Assembly (NCBI RefSeq): GCF_000813125.1
Contig: NZ_BASE01000023.1
Coordinates: 1 to 52,612, forward strand
Length of the DNA stretch: 52,612 bases
Direction: 5' to 3'
Origin: Mesobacillus selenatarsenatis SF-1
GTDB lineage: Bacteria > Bacillota > Bacilli > Bacillales > Cytobacillaceae
Shown: piece by piece, positions 8,277 through 16,015 of the stretch
How the letters are laid out: each line of letters begins with the position of its first letter
Numbering within the stretch: the stretch's first letter is position 1
Program-made: the position numbers and the translations under genes
The notes under the pieces: generated by a model
Database searches by the model: none
Told to the model about the DNA's origin: nothing
The model's input: only the letters and a program-made list of their open reading frames with translations

Positions 8277-8686
8277 GCAACATCACCTTTTTTTGGCTGG
8301 TCTGGCGTGAACTCAATCTGATAACCGATGTCGATACTTCCGATCACAGATTGGATCATGCCGCAATTTTTCAGGACAAGTCCGGCAAGCTTCTCCGCTT
8401 GATCCGACTTATTCACTATATCAGTCTGAACACTTACATTGAAAATCAGTTGTTCAATCCGGTTTACTTCTTCCGGATTCCGCGTTGATGACACTTGTAC
8501 GTCAATTCTTTTATAGTCTATTCTCTTTTTGGTGAGAATATTTGCGAGCACCGAGGTGCTGCATCCAGTTAAAGAGGATACGAACAGCTCCATAGGCCTG
8601 TAGCCCATCTCCGTATTTGGAGATATTGGCAGGAATCCATATTCAAGCTGGCCAATTAGTTTTTCATTATAATACGTAAATTCCAT
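8273..8686 (-). CDS. OsmC/Ohr-family thiol protein
   Basis: 137 residues. Start ATG 8686 is preferred to the GTG at 8689 because AGGAG at 8695-8699 is then 8 bp away. The family fold is indicated by RPMELFVSSLTGCSTSVLA with Cys42 and LVLKNCGMIQSV with Cys108, the two positions where OsmC/Ohr proteins keep their peroxidatic and resolving cysteines. These enzymes reduce organic hydroperoxides; the YhfA-like branch occurs near sulfur carriers. Its place between a histidine kinase and a thioredoxin-type gene argues for thiol or persulfide stress rather than osmotic stress. Confidence 0.85.
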   Translation of the reverse strand: MEFTYYNEKLIGQLEYGFLPISPNTEMGYRPMELFVSSLTGCSTSVLANILTKKRIDYKRIDVQVSSTRNPEEVNRIEQLIFNVSVQTDIVNKSDQAEKLAGLVLKNCGMIQSVIGSIDIGYQIEFTPDQPKKGDVA

Positions 8687-8754
8687 CACAATCGCTCCTT
8701 TTGTACGAAAACATCATTTACAGTCCAGTATGTGATCGTATTGTTAAGGAATGA

Positions 8755-9822
8755 TTAAGAATTCCGGTGGATTGGAATCGTTATCCAAAATGTGTGATTA
8801 TGCCCATCTGTATTAACGCCAATATTCCCTTTATGGGCGTCAATGATGCTTTTTGCGATAGCAAGCCCGAGTCCTGCACCATCAACTTTTGTGCTGCGTG
8901 ATTCTTCAAGCCTGTAAAATCGTTCGAAAATGAGTTCTTTCATCTCCGGATCAATGTACTTTCCTTGGTGGGAAAAAGTAATTTTGTAAACCTTACCATC
9001 AGGTTGTGCAGCGATTGAAAGGTTCCCGCCAGTATCATAATCGATGATATTCTGCAGCAGATTGGATAGGACTTGCTTTAAGCCGTCTTCATGACCAAAA
9101 ATGGGGGCATGTTCTATATGCTGATTGACTATTTCAAATTTGTTCGATAACTTCAGCTGGAAGGCTGCCAGTGATTCTGCCATGACTTGTTTAATATCAG
9201 TTACTTCAAACTGTTTCTCAAGAAAGTAAACCTCTTTATTCCACGCGTCAAGCTCAGCAATCAGGTCGACAATCCTGGTAATCCGCTTGGATTCCTCCAA
9301 AAGAGAGCCGAACAGCTCACGGTCGCCCGGCAATACACCGTTATGAAGGGCTTCAAGATAGCCGTTGATATTCGTTAACGGAGTCCTCAACTCATGGGCG
9401 ATGTCTCTTAACATTTCTTCCCGTCTAGTCTGCACAACAGAAAGAGTCTCAGACATTGCGTTAAAATTCGTTACAAGTTCGCCCAATTCACCGCTCGCAG
9501 TGACATCGATTTTCGAAGGGATCTTGCCTTCTTTAATTTGGTTGGCGGCAAACGCCATAGTCTTCACCGGTTTCACGATCCGCTTTACTGAAAAATAATG
9601 CAAAAGCCCGGCAATGACAAATGCAATGATGCTAACTTTGACAAGGAACGAATTCAATGTGTCAACCAGCTGAGTCCCAGTCACCTGTTGATTATTGACA
9701 AGGAAGCAGGCGTAATCTTTCACGGATATACCTGCAAGCATGATGACAAGCAGGATGACGACGCTGTTGACTGCCACAAGTTTAGATAGTAACAAATCCG
9801 CCATGCTTTTAATTCGCCGCAA
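8755..9822 (-). CDS. Sensor histidine kinase with a very short extracytoplasmic loop
   Basis: 355 residues: TM1 at about 12-32, outer loop 33-60, TM2 about 61-78, HAMP 79-130, then a HisKA domain with His143 in DIAHELRTPLTNINGY and a HATPase domain with GAGLGLAIAKSII. The loop is too short for a ligand-binding domain and carries one cysteine, Cys39 (DYACF). The gene overlaps the response regulator by 14 bp. Being between ccdA and osmC, it probably senses envelope thiol or redox state, though the signal is not known. The N-box (residues about 255-265, LLQNIIDY) is somewhat degenerate. Confidence 0.9.
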   Translation of the reverse strand: MRRIKSMADLLLSKLVAVNSVVILLVIMLAGISVKDYACFLVNNQQVTGTQLVDTLNSFLVKVSIIAFVIAGLLHYFSVKRIVKPVKTMAFAANQIKEGKIPSKIDVTASGELGELVTNFNAMSETLSVVQTRREEMLRDIAHELRTPLTNINGYLEALHNGVLPGDRELFGSLLEESKRITRIVDLIAELDAWNKEVYFLEKQFEVTDIKQVMAESLAAFQLKLSNKFEIVNQHIEHAPIFGHEDGLKQVLSNLLQNIIDYDTGGNLSIAAQPDGKVYKITFSHQGKYIDPEMKELIFERFYRLEESRSTKVDGAGLGLAIAKSIIDAHKGNIGVNTDGHNHTFWITIPIHRNS

Positions 9823-10504
9823 ATTTATACCCCATTCCTCTTACTGTCTGGATATAATCTTTGGGCGTTTTTTCTTTAATTTTTTCCCGGAGATTCTTGA
9901 TATGGACGTCAATCGTCCGCTCAGTAACGGCTTTTTCGTTGTTTTCATAGATCGTGTCGAGTATTTGTGTCCGCGAAAGGATTTGACCTGGATGCTGCAT
10001 GAACATATGAAGAAGCTTGAATTCAAAATTGGTCAAATCGAGTGGCTCGCCATCAACCATTGCCTCCCCTTTTGCAGGCTTGATTGTAAGCCCTGTAAAA
10101 GTCAGTTTTCCGCATCTGCTTGCCGTCCTTCTTAACACCGCTTCAATCCTGACCATCAGCTCAGCCGGGCTGAAAGGTTTTACGACATAATCATCTGCGC
10201 CAAGCTTGAAGCCATCAATCCTGCTTTTCTCAGACGCCTTTGCGGTCAGCATAATGACAGGCATCATGCTTCCCAGGTCATTGCGAACCCAGCGGCAGAT
10301 CTCCTCACCGCTTTTGCCGGGGAGCATCAGGTCAAGAATAAGGATGCATGGATCATATTTTTCAATCATTTCCTGAGCGACAATGCCGTTGTCAGCCTCC
10401 AGCACCTCATAGCCTTCATTTGTCAAGTAAATCTTAACAAGTGTGCGGATTTTAGGGTCATCTTCAACGACGAGTACACTTTTGCCAATCAATTCTTTCT
10501 TCAC
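9809..10504 (-). CDS. OmpR/PhoB-family response regulator
   Basis: 231 residues. The receiver domain (about 8-120) has the acidic pocket VVEDD, phospho-acceptor Asp58 in ILDLMLPG, and Lys in VVKPFSP. The C-terminal winged-helix domain has ERTIDVHIKNLREKI and the terminal VRGMGYKF. It is the partner of the kinase that overlaps it, and lies 55 bp after ccdA on the same strand. Its targets are unknown; the neighbouring operon itself and the cbb3 cluster are candidates. Confidence 0.93.
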   Translation of the reverse strand: MKKELIGKSVLVVEDDPKIRTLVKIYLTNEGYEVLEADNGIVAQEMIEKYDPCILILDLMLPGKSGEEICRWVRNDLGSMMPVIMLTAKASEKSRIDGFKLGADDYVVKPFSPAELMVRIEAVLRRTASRCGKLTFTGLTIKPAKGEAMVDGEPLDLTNFEFKLLHMFMQHPGQILSRTQILDTIYENNEKAVTERTIDVHIKNLREKIKEKTPKDYIQTVRGMGYKFAAN

Positions 10505-10559
10505 CTGTTAGGTCACTCCTTACACAGCCTGGCATCAATTGTAAGCTATACAGCTCGCT

Positions 10560-11273
10560 TTATACTCCGAATAAGCTGTATGCAGATAGCCATGCACTGA
10601 TTTTCTGCATTTGCCCTGAAAGGACCAGGAAGCCCATTCCTACCATAATCATACCATTGACGAGTGCAAGCTTAGAAAGATACTTGTTGATCTTCTTGAT
10701 TGCTTTTAATGAATAAGAAATGACAAAAGATATGATAAGGAAAGGAACGGCCATACCAAGAGAATAAGAAGTCAGCAGGTACATTCCCTGGTATAAAGTA
10801 TCGGAAGAACTCGCCAAAAGCAGGATGGAGGAGAGTGCAAGTCCGACACAAGGTGACCATCCGCTCGCGAAAGCCATTCCAAGGAACACGGAACTGAATG
10901 CACCTTTCGGTTTTGTTTCAGATTGAACCTTTTTCTCCATCATCAGGAACTTGATGTTCAGCAAGCCGGCCATCTGCAGGCCGAAAATGATGATCAGCAA
11001 GCCAGCGATTTGCATCACGATTGTCCGGTAATTTGCGAAAACCTGTCCAAGAAACGATGCAGAGGCACCCATGACGATAAAAATTAAGCTAAAACCGACA
11101 ATGAATCCAAATGAACGGGTAAAAAGTGTTGCACGATCTACAGCTACTTTAGATCCCTCAATCTTCCCGCCAGTCAAATGTGTTATGTAAGCAGGGAGAA
11201 GCGGGAACACACATGGTGAAAAAAATGATAAGATTCCAGCAGTAAAAGCAAAGAATAATCCAATTTCAGTCAT
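10560..11273 (-). CDS. ccdA: CcdA/DsbD-family transmembrane electron carrier
   Basis: 237 residues, six predicted membrane segments. The two essential cysteines are visible: Cys21 in SFFSPCVFPLLPAYI and Cys142 in ASGWSPCVGLA, the CcdA/DsbD-beta signature. The protein moves reducing equivalents from cytoplasmic thioredoxin across the membrane to extracytoplasmic thiol-disulfide proteins. It heads a six-gene minus-strand operon ending with a ResA-like thioredoxin, and a cbb3 cytochrome c oxidase operon needing such chemistry lies 3 kb away. A sulfur-type operator is 75 bp upstream. A start at ATG 11273 is preceded by AAAAGGAGTG. Confidence 0.92.
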   Translation of the reverse strand: MTEIGLFFAFTAGILSFFSPCVFPLLPAYITHLTGGKIEGSKVAVDRATLFTRSFGFIVGFSLIFIVMGASASFLGQVFANYRTIVMQIAGLLIIIFGLQMAGLLNIKFLMMEKKVQSETKPKGAFSSVFLGMAFASGWSPCVGLALSSILLLASSSDTLYQGMYLLTSYSLGMAVPFLIISFVISYSLKAIKKINKYLSKLALVNGMIMVGMGFLVLSGQMQKISAWLSAYSLFGV

Positions 11274-11348
11274 AATAAAATATTCACTCCTTTTCTGTTA
11301 TCTATAATCTGATGTCTTTGTTAAGGATTAATTAAGAGTTTCAAAAAC

Positions 11349-11364
11349 ATACCCCTAATGGTAT
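11349..11364. promoter_or_regulatory. Putative CstR/CsoR-type operator, ccdA operon
   Basis: Exact ATACC-N6-GGTAT palindrome (on the minus strand ATACCATTAGGGGTAT). The minus-strand -10 box CATAAT (11368-11363) runs straight into its left arm, and TCAACA lies 18 bp further upstream. It is 75 bp before ccdA. Confidence 0.6.
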
Positions 11365-11460
11365 TATGTATATATTGTATAATTACTGTTGAAAACTTTC
11401 AAATTTAGTTCATGCATCAAGATTACATCATTTGATTGCTAGTATACTGTTTCAAGGAAA

Positions 11461-11503
11461 AAAATAAAACCTAGGAGTTCTCCTAGGTTCTTTACAACAT
11501 TAT
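11461..11503 (-). terminator. Terminator of the small membrane protein gene
   Basis: Perfect 10-bp stem AACCTAGGAG/CTCCTAGGTT, followed on the minus strand by TTATTTT. Confidence 0.8.
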
Positions 11504-11543
11504 TTTTATCTCACAATTTAAACCCTGTGTGGTATAATGCGAA

Positions 11544-11729
11544 TTAATGCTCTAAATTTCTTCTGATTCCGAAATAAGTGAACAGGGATACAGTGGATAA
11601 AATGGCCAATGAGGCGATTTCGAATTTAACATCACGATATGTGACGGAATCATCCTTTGTAAAGTACATCAAGCCGAAAATAAATACAGATAATACTACA
11701 ACGGTAATGATGACATCTAACTTTTTCAT
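11544..11729 (-). CDS. Small two-span membrane protein
   Basis: 61 residues, start ATG 11729 behind GGAGGGAATAAAA. Two hydrophobic segments (about 5-22 and 36-55) are separated by a charged loop. I do not recognise the family. It is divergent from the LysR gene with only 43 bp between the start codons, so the two share a promoter region and the LysR protein could regulate it. Confidence 0.65.
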   Translation of the reverse strand: MKKLDVIITVVVLSVFIFGLMYFTKDDSVTYRDVKFEIASLAILSTVSLFTYFGIRRNLEH

Positions 11730-11772
11730 TTTTATTCCCTCCAATTATATAGTATAAAGGGGTGCAATCATA

Positions 11773-12675
11773 TTGAATCTGGAACATCTCAAGACATTCA
11801 TTGCTGCGGCTAAATATGAGAGCTTCTCCCAGGCAGGGAAGATGCTGAATCTCTCCCAACCAGCCGTAAGCCATCAAATCAGCCAGTTAGAGACTTATTA
11901 TAATAAACAGTTGTTCATCAGGGCCAATCGCAAAATCAAATTATCAGAGGCTGGCAAAACATTGTATGAACATGGCCAGCAGTTGATCGCATTGAATGAG
12001 AAACTGGAAAATCTTCTGGCAGAAGGGGACTCAAGTCAATCAATCAAGATTGGCTGCAGCAATACAATCGGTGAATGCCTGATCTCAAAGGTGGTCCAGG
12101 ATTTCATCAAGTTGAATCCTGATATAACAAGCAACCAAATTCAGATCACCATCGGCACATCTGTGCATATTACGGATTTACTTTATGCTTCTGATATTGA
12201 CCTTGCCCTTGTCGAGGGACAAGCTGGCCGATATGACTTTATTTCACATGAATTCTATGATGACTTGCTCGTACTTGGTGTTTCTCCACAGCATAGGGCA
12301 GACCCGGGAAACCAGGAACCTGCGAAGCTTGAAGAAATGACCTGGCTGATCCGTGAGCCGGGTTGTGCGATGAGGCAGGCAACGCTGGATTTATGGAAAG
12401 GTTTGAATATCCAGCCGAAATCCGTCCTTGTTTACAATAGCAACACGCTCATTAAAGAAGGCGTGAAAAGTGGACTTGGTGTCGCTGTCTTTTCCAAGCT
12501 GGCAATCTGTCCTGAGATTCACTCAAGGCAGCTTATTGTCAGTCCTTTCAAAGACAGGGACCGTTACCGCCCATTCTTCCTGTTAAGAAAAGATAAACAG
12601 TTCAAGTCCAATCTGCATGAAAGATTGTGGAACTTCATAAGAGATTTAGATGAAAATCCTAATGCTTCCTGTTAA
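11773..12675 (+). CDS. LysR-family transcriptional regulator
   Basis: 300 residues; the start is TTG 11773 with AAGGGGTG 8 bp upstream, as no ATG fits. Residues 1-60 form the LysR helix-turn-helix (MNLEHLKTFIAAAKYESFSQ...LSQPAVSHQISQLE); residues about 90-295 are the periplasmic-binding-like effector domain. CysL/CysB-type regulators share this overall layout, and the location between two sulfur/redox loci makes a sulfur-linked effector attractive, but no effector residue can be read off. The stop codon lies in the loop of its own terminator. Confidence 0.9.
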   Translation: MNLEHLKTFIAAAKYESFSQAGKMLNLSQPAVSHQISQLETYYNKQLFIRANRKIKLSEAGKTLYEHGQQLIALNEKLENLLAEGDSSQSIKIGCSNTIGECLISKVVQDFIKLNPDITSNQIQITIGTSVHITDLLYASDIDLALVEGQAGRYDFISHEFYDDLLVLGVSPQHRADPGNQEPAKLEEMTWLIREPGCAMRQATLDLWKGLNIQPKSVLVYNSNTLIKEGVKSGLGVAVFSKLAICPEIHSRQLIVSPFKDRDRYRPFFLLRKDKQFKSNLHERLWNFIRDLDENPNASC

Positions 12676-12695
12676 GAAGCATTAGGGTTTTTCTT
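12659..12695 (+). terminator. Terminator of the LysR gene
   Basis: CTAATGCTTC/GAAGCATTAG stem, loop containing the stop codon, then GGTTTTTCTTTT. Confidence 0.85.
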
Positions 12696-12735
12696 TTAGT
12701 CAAGCACTAGCGTTTGATTCGGTGCTTACGCTTTT

Positions 12736-14322
12736 TTATTCTTTATCCTTCTTTTGTTCCGCCAATTCCATTTCAAGCTCAGTTTGGATTGAAAGGGACT
12801 TATGCTCGTCTGTAGCAAGGTAGTCGATGATTTGTTGTCTTTGTTCATCGGACATTTTTGCTCCGTTCCCAGCCATACGGTCTACAACAGAAGTCCATGC
12901 TTCTGCACCTTTACTGTTGTTCCTCATGATTCGTCCGATATCATGGCAAGTCAGGCAAGTGCCAAGGAATGCTTCTTCATTGACATTTCTGGCATCCGGG
13001 AACACAAGAGTAGAAGCTTTCTTGATTTTGTTCGCTTCTTCCTCATTGCCTTTTTGGTTAGCTAAAATTTGATCTTTTGGTACATTCGTTTTGATGGCAA
13101 TTCCATTTGGATTCAAACCAACAGGTATTGTCTGTCTGAAGTCCTTTTTCTTGGTAAGGTCGATTTTTGTAAGGGTTTTATCTCCCCAGTTTGAACCGAA
13201 CATCATGCTGCCATCAGGACTCCAGCTTAGCCAGTGGATATTTTGCACGCCCCAGATTTTCCTTACGATTTTATAGTTGTCTTCAGGATCGAGGACAGTC
13301 AAGAAGCCTGCACCATTCTGGGAAGTATACCAGTATCCGTCTGGACCAAGATAAGGGATGTTTGTTCCGGGACCTGTCTTAATAGTCTTGATGAACTTTA
13401 ATTTTTTTGCATCAATGATTGAGATTGACCCATCATTACGATTTCCAGTAACCAAATCGTAGGTATCACCCATGAAGCTTACGTTAACGGGTTTAGGTAT
13501 ATCTCCAATTTTCTTAAGGAGCTCTTCAGTTTTCGCGTCATAAATAGCAATTTCATTGTCAGCGGTATTGGATACAGCAACAAGCTTGCCATCGTTTGAC
13601 ATATCCAGTCCGGAACCTGTTCCTTTTCCGTAATCAGTCTCTGTTCTTTCGAGGTATCTCATATCACCAGTTTCAATGTCGATGACTGTAATGAACGGTT
13701 CTGCCTGTAAGCTGACGAACAGCTTTTTGCCGTCAGGAGTGACATTCAAATCCCTTGGCTTTTTACCAACATCTTTAAAGACTTTTACAAGTTCAGCTTT
13801 TTCAGCATCAATCATTCCAACTGCGCCAACGCCGTTCAAAGAGGTGAAGGCATATTTGCCATCCCTTGAAAACGTCATATGCTGAGGGGCAGGGTCGCTG
13901 TCAAAGCCGGGAAAATCGATATCATGTGACTCAAGTGTCTCCATGTTGATGGCTAACACACTTGTTCCATAACGCTGAGTAGCAAAAGCCCAGCTTTGAT
14001 CTTTATTTAAATGAACATGGTGGGGAGTACCCGCGCTCTGGATGTATTTTACTGGATTGCCGGTTTTGATATCAGCGATGGCAATGCCGTTACTAACTTC
14101 GTTCGCAGAAAGGATCCAGCCCTCGCCGTCCCAATCCATATTGGTATCCGCGTTTCCGTTCGGCTGGTCTTTCCACCAGTTAGAAGAATAGTCCTCATGG
14201 ATTGGAGGAAGTTCTTTTTCGTTTTTGTTATCAAGTGATGAATCTTTTACTGCGGCTTCAGAACAGGCAGTAAGTGAAATTGAAAGTAGTGCGAATGCTG
14301 ACAGTTTCAAGATTTTATTCAT
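12736..14322 (-). CDS. Lipoprotein with D1/YVTN-type beta-propeller and C-terminal cytochrome c
   Basis: 528 residues. The lipobox is LTAC (Cys20). A seven- or eight-bladed propeller of YVTN/cytochrome-d1 type follows (about 65-410; repeated patterns such as SRDGKYAFTSLNG, TPDGKKLFVSLQ, SPDGSMMFGSNWG). The C-terminal c-type haem domain has CLTCH (456-460) and Met483 or Met490 as possible sixth ligand. In NirS the haem domain comes first, so the order is reversed. GTPHHVHLNKD near 98-108 recalls the VHISR segment that holds the proximal His of haem d1 in NirS; this is by eye. It is the last gene of the cbb3 operon, so it probably donates electrons to the oxidase. Confidence 0.85.
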   Translation of the reverse strand: MNKILKLSAFALLSISLTACSEAAVKDSSLDNKNEKELPPIHEDYSSNWWKDQPNGNADTNMDWDGEGWILSANEVSNGIAIADIKTGNPVKYIQSAGTPHHVHLNKDQSWAFATQRYGTSVLAINMETLESHDIDFPGFDSDPAPQHMTFSRDGKYAFTSLNGVGAVGMIDAEKAELVKVFKDVGKKPRDLNVTPDGKKLFVSLQAEPFITVIDIETGDMRYLERTETDYGKGTGSGLDMSNDGKLVAVSNTADNEIAIYDAKTEELLKKIGDIPKPVNVSFMGDTYDLVTGNRNDGSISIIDAKKLKFIKTIKTGPGTNIPYLGPDGYWYTSQNGAGFLTVLDPEDNYKIVRKIWGVQNIHWLSWSPDGSMMFGSNWGDKTLTKIDLTKKKDFRQTIPVGLNPNGIAIKTNVPKDQILANQKGNEEEANKIKKASTLVFPDARNVNEEAFLGTCLTCHDIGRIMRNNSKGAEAWTSVVDRMAGNGAKMSDEQRQQIIDYLATDEHKSLSIQTELEMELAEQKKDKE

Positions 14323-14350
14323 TTATGTTCTCACCTCGCTTTGGTTTTCT

Positions 14351-14962
14351 TTAGAACCATCCAACAAGCAGGACTAGTACAAGGGCAGTTGTTGTACCCC
14401 ATGTAATCCAGACTCCTGGATGTGTTAGCCATTGTGTTTTATCATCTACACGTGAAATGCCCTGGGCAAGTCCGTATGGGCAAACCTTACAGAATGAGTT
14501 CCTTGCCTTGTAAGATAAAGCTGTATATAAGGCAGCAGTTGAAGTTACAAGGAAGAAGTATTTGTTCATTTCAAAGTTAACGAGTGATTCCCAGATCGTA
14601 ATCGGGTTGTAAAAGTAACTTACTGTCGCGTAAGCCATGAAGATGCTTACGAACAGGGCAAGCAAAAATGTTACTGCTTTGCCTTTCTCACCTAATTTTG
14701 ATTCAATCTTGTTCAAAAGCATGCTGAACGTATTGTGCGGGCATGCATACTGGCAAAACGCCCTGTACACGATCATTGAAAGTGCAAGGAAAGCCATCAG
14801 GAACAAGAATAAGAAAACGAAAAATAGATAGCCAGCTTCATAGGATAATTCGAAGCCGAATAGGAACAGCTTTGAATTGTCGATATCCATTCTGAAGCCG
14901 TTCCAGAACGGCAGAGTGAAAATAATGATGAAAAATGCCCATCTTGTTATAGTTTTACCCAC
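14351..14962 (-). CDS. NapH/CcoG-like four-cysteine membrane iron-sulfur protein
   Basis: 203 residues, about five membrane spans. Only four cysteines are present, in two pairs: Cys70/Cys74 (FCQYACP) and Cys158/Cys161 (FCKVCP), the CxxxCP/CxxCP arrangement of NapH/CcoG/YccM membrane ferredoxin-like proteins. Longer family members have extra soluble 4Fe-4S clusters, which are missing here. Four cysteines could hold a single cluster at the membrane surface or act in metal/redox assembly of the oxidase. It lies between the propeller-cytochrome and the CcoP-like subunit. Confidence 0.8.
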   Translation of the reverse strand: MGKTITRWAFFIIIFTLPFWNGFRMDIDNSKLFLFGFELSYEAGYLFFVFLFLFLMAFLALSMIVYRAFCQYACPHNTFSMLLNKIESKLGEKGKAVTFLLALFVSIFMAYATVSYFYNPITIWESLVNFEMNKYFFLVTSTAALYTALSYKARNSFCKVCPYGLAQGISRVDDKTQWLTHPGVWITWGTTTALVLVLLVGWF

Positions 14963-14978
14963 GAGAATCCCCCTTTCC

Positions 14979-15374
14979 TTATCTGTAATCCTTTAAGTAT
15001 TCATATACTAACTCGATTTCTTTTTCGGTATAAAGATGACCGATAGCCGGCATTGTGTTACGGCCTTTTTTGATGACATTTTTAATGTCTTCCTCAGGCA
15101 TCCTATCTGTTACCCCGCTTAGGTCAGGTGCTGCACCAGTAGCGTGGCAGCTCAGGCACGTACCTTCAAAAATAAGCTCTCCTTTATTATCCTGTGGAGC
15201 AGCAGCAGGTTCGACTGCTAGCTTACCAGGCATGAAGATGGCATATCCAATGGCCCAGATCGCGACAACATAAAATACAGCTACCAGGAGCTTTGGCACT
15301 CTATTGTGTTCAATTTTAATATCAGAGACAATATCCGCCTCTTTGCTATCATGTTGCTGATATTCTTTTTTCAT
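14979..15374 (-). CDS. CcoP-like membrane-anchored monohaem cytochrome c
   Basis: 131 residues. One membrane anchor (about 28-48) is followed by an Ala/Pro linker and a single cytochrome c domain with CLSCH (Cys73, Cys76, His77) and Met108 in TMPAIG as the sixth ligand. Proteobacterial CcoP has two haems; this one has one and no second domain. It probably feeds electrons to the cbb3 catalytic subunit. It is separated from ccoO by an 86-bp gap that holds a perfect hairpin. Confidence 0.85.
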   Translation of the reverse strand: MKKEYQQHDSKEADIVSDIKIEHNRVPKLLVAVFYVVAIWAIGYAIFMPGKLAVEPAAAPQDNKGELIFEGTCLSCHATGAAPDLSGVTDRMPEEDIKNVIKKGRNTMPAIGHLYTEKEIELVYEYLKDYR

Positions 15375-15408
15375 TTTTTACACCTGCCTTTAAAATGCTG
15401 TTTTAGAA

Positions 15409-15447
15409 AATCATTACCTTAAACCGCGGGGGGTTAAGGTAATGATT
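15409..15447 (-). promoter_or_regulatory. Perfect 14-bp intercistronic hairpin between ccoO and ccoP
   Basis: AATCATTACCTTAA and TTAAGGTAATGATT are perfect complements around an 11-base GC-rich loop. No long T run follows on the minus strand (TTTTCTAAAAC), so it looks more like a partial terminator or RNA-stability element than a full terminator. Confidence 0.7.
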
Positions 15448-15460
15448 ATGAAAATGGTGC

Positions 15461-16000
15461 TTAGTTAGAGTTTGATTTTGCGTCGTTCAATTCTTTCTTG
15501 TATTCTTCCAGTCTCTCTTCTGTTGGCTTTAGGCTCATTAAGTAAGCGACAAGGTCATCAAGTTCCTGATTCGATAGATAATCGAAAGAAGGCATGATTG
15601 TTCCAGGGCTTGTTGATTGTGGATCAATCAAGTGCTGGCGCTGCCAGTCTTCGTTATATTTCAAGCCAACCCACATTAAATCCGGGCCTGTACGGTTAGA
15701 GCCCAAGAGATGGGGTAAATCATATTTGTAGTCGCCGCCCTTAGTTACAGGACCAAGGTTTTGGTTCGTATCAGCAGGCAATGCTCTTACAAATTGTGTA
15801 TGGCAAGTCTGGCAGCCATTTTGTACATATATTTCTCTTCCTCTTGCTTCAGCGGAATCCTCTTGATAGTTGCGGAGCTCACCGCTCGCAGTTGCAGAGT
15901 TGATTTCCTGGTCGAAGAGGGGAAGGATGACCGTTCCGGCTACACCGAAAGTCCATAGAATTAAAGCAACGATTAATACAGCTGATGGTTTACGTTCCAA
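15461..16000 (-). CDS. ccoO: cbb3-type cytochrome c oxidase subunit II
   Basis: 179 residues: one N-terminal membrane anchor (about 8-27), then a monohaem cytochrome c domain with CQTCH (63-67) in the typical CcoO context YVQNGCQTCHTQFVR, and TIMPSF as the likely Met ligand segment. The fold RTGPDLMWVGLKYNEDWQRQHLIDP is characteristic of FixO/CcoO. It is shorter than proteobacterial CcoO. It starts 15 bp after ccoN's stop, with GGAGGAGG before it. Confidence 0.93.
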   Translation of the reverse strand: MERKPSAVLIVALILWTFGVAGTVILPLFDQEINSATASGELRNYQEDSAEARGREIYVQNGCQTCHTQFVRALPADTNQNLGPVTKGGDYKYDLPHLLGSNRTGPDLMWVGLKYNEDWQRQHLIDPQSTSPGTIMPSFDYLSNQELDDLVAYLMSLKPTEERLEEYKKELNDAKSNSN

Positions 16001-16015
16001 CGTTTTCCCTCCTCC

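Noticed and set aside
8755-10504. Calling the two-component pair ResDE because of the nearby ResA-like and cytochrome genes
   Set aside because: The kinase lacks the large outer and PAS domains of ResE, and the resABC cytochrome c biogenesis genes are absent.
11520-11535. AAACC-CTGTGT-GGTAT, a one-mismatch version of the sulfur operator
   Set aside because: It lies at the 3' end of the small membrane gene and about 250 bp from ccdA, with no promoter at the right place; probably chance.
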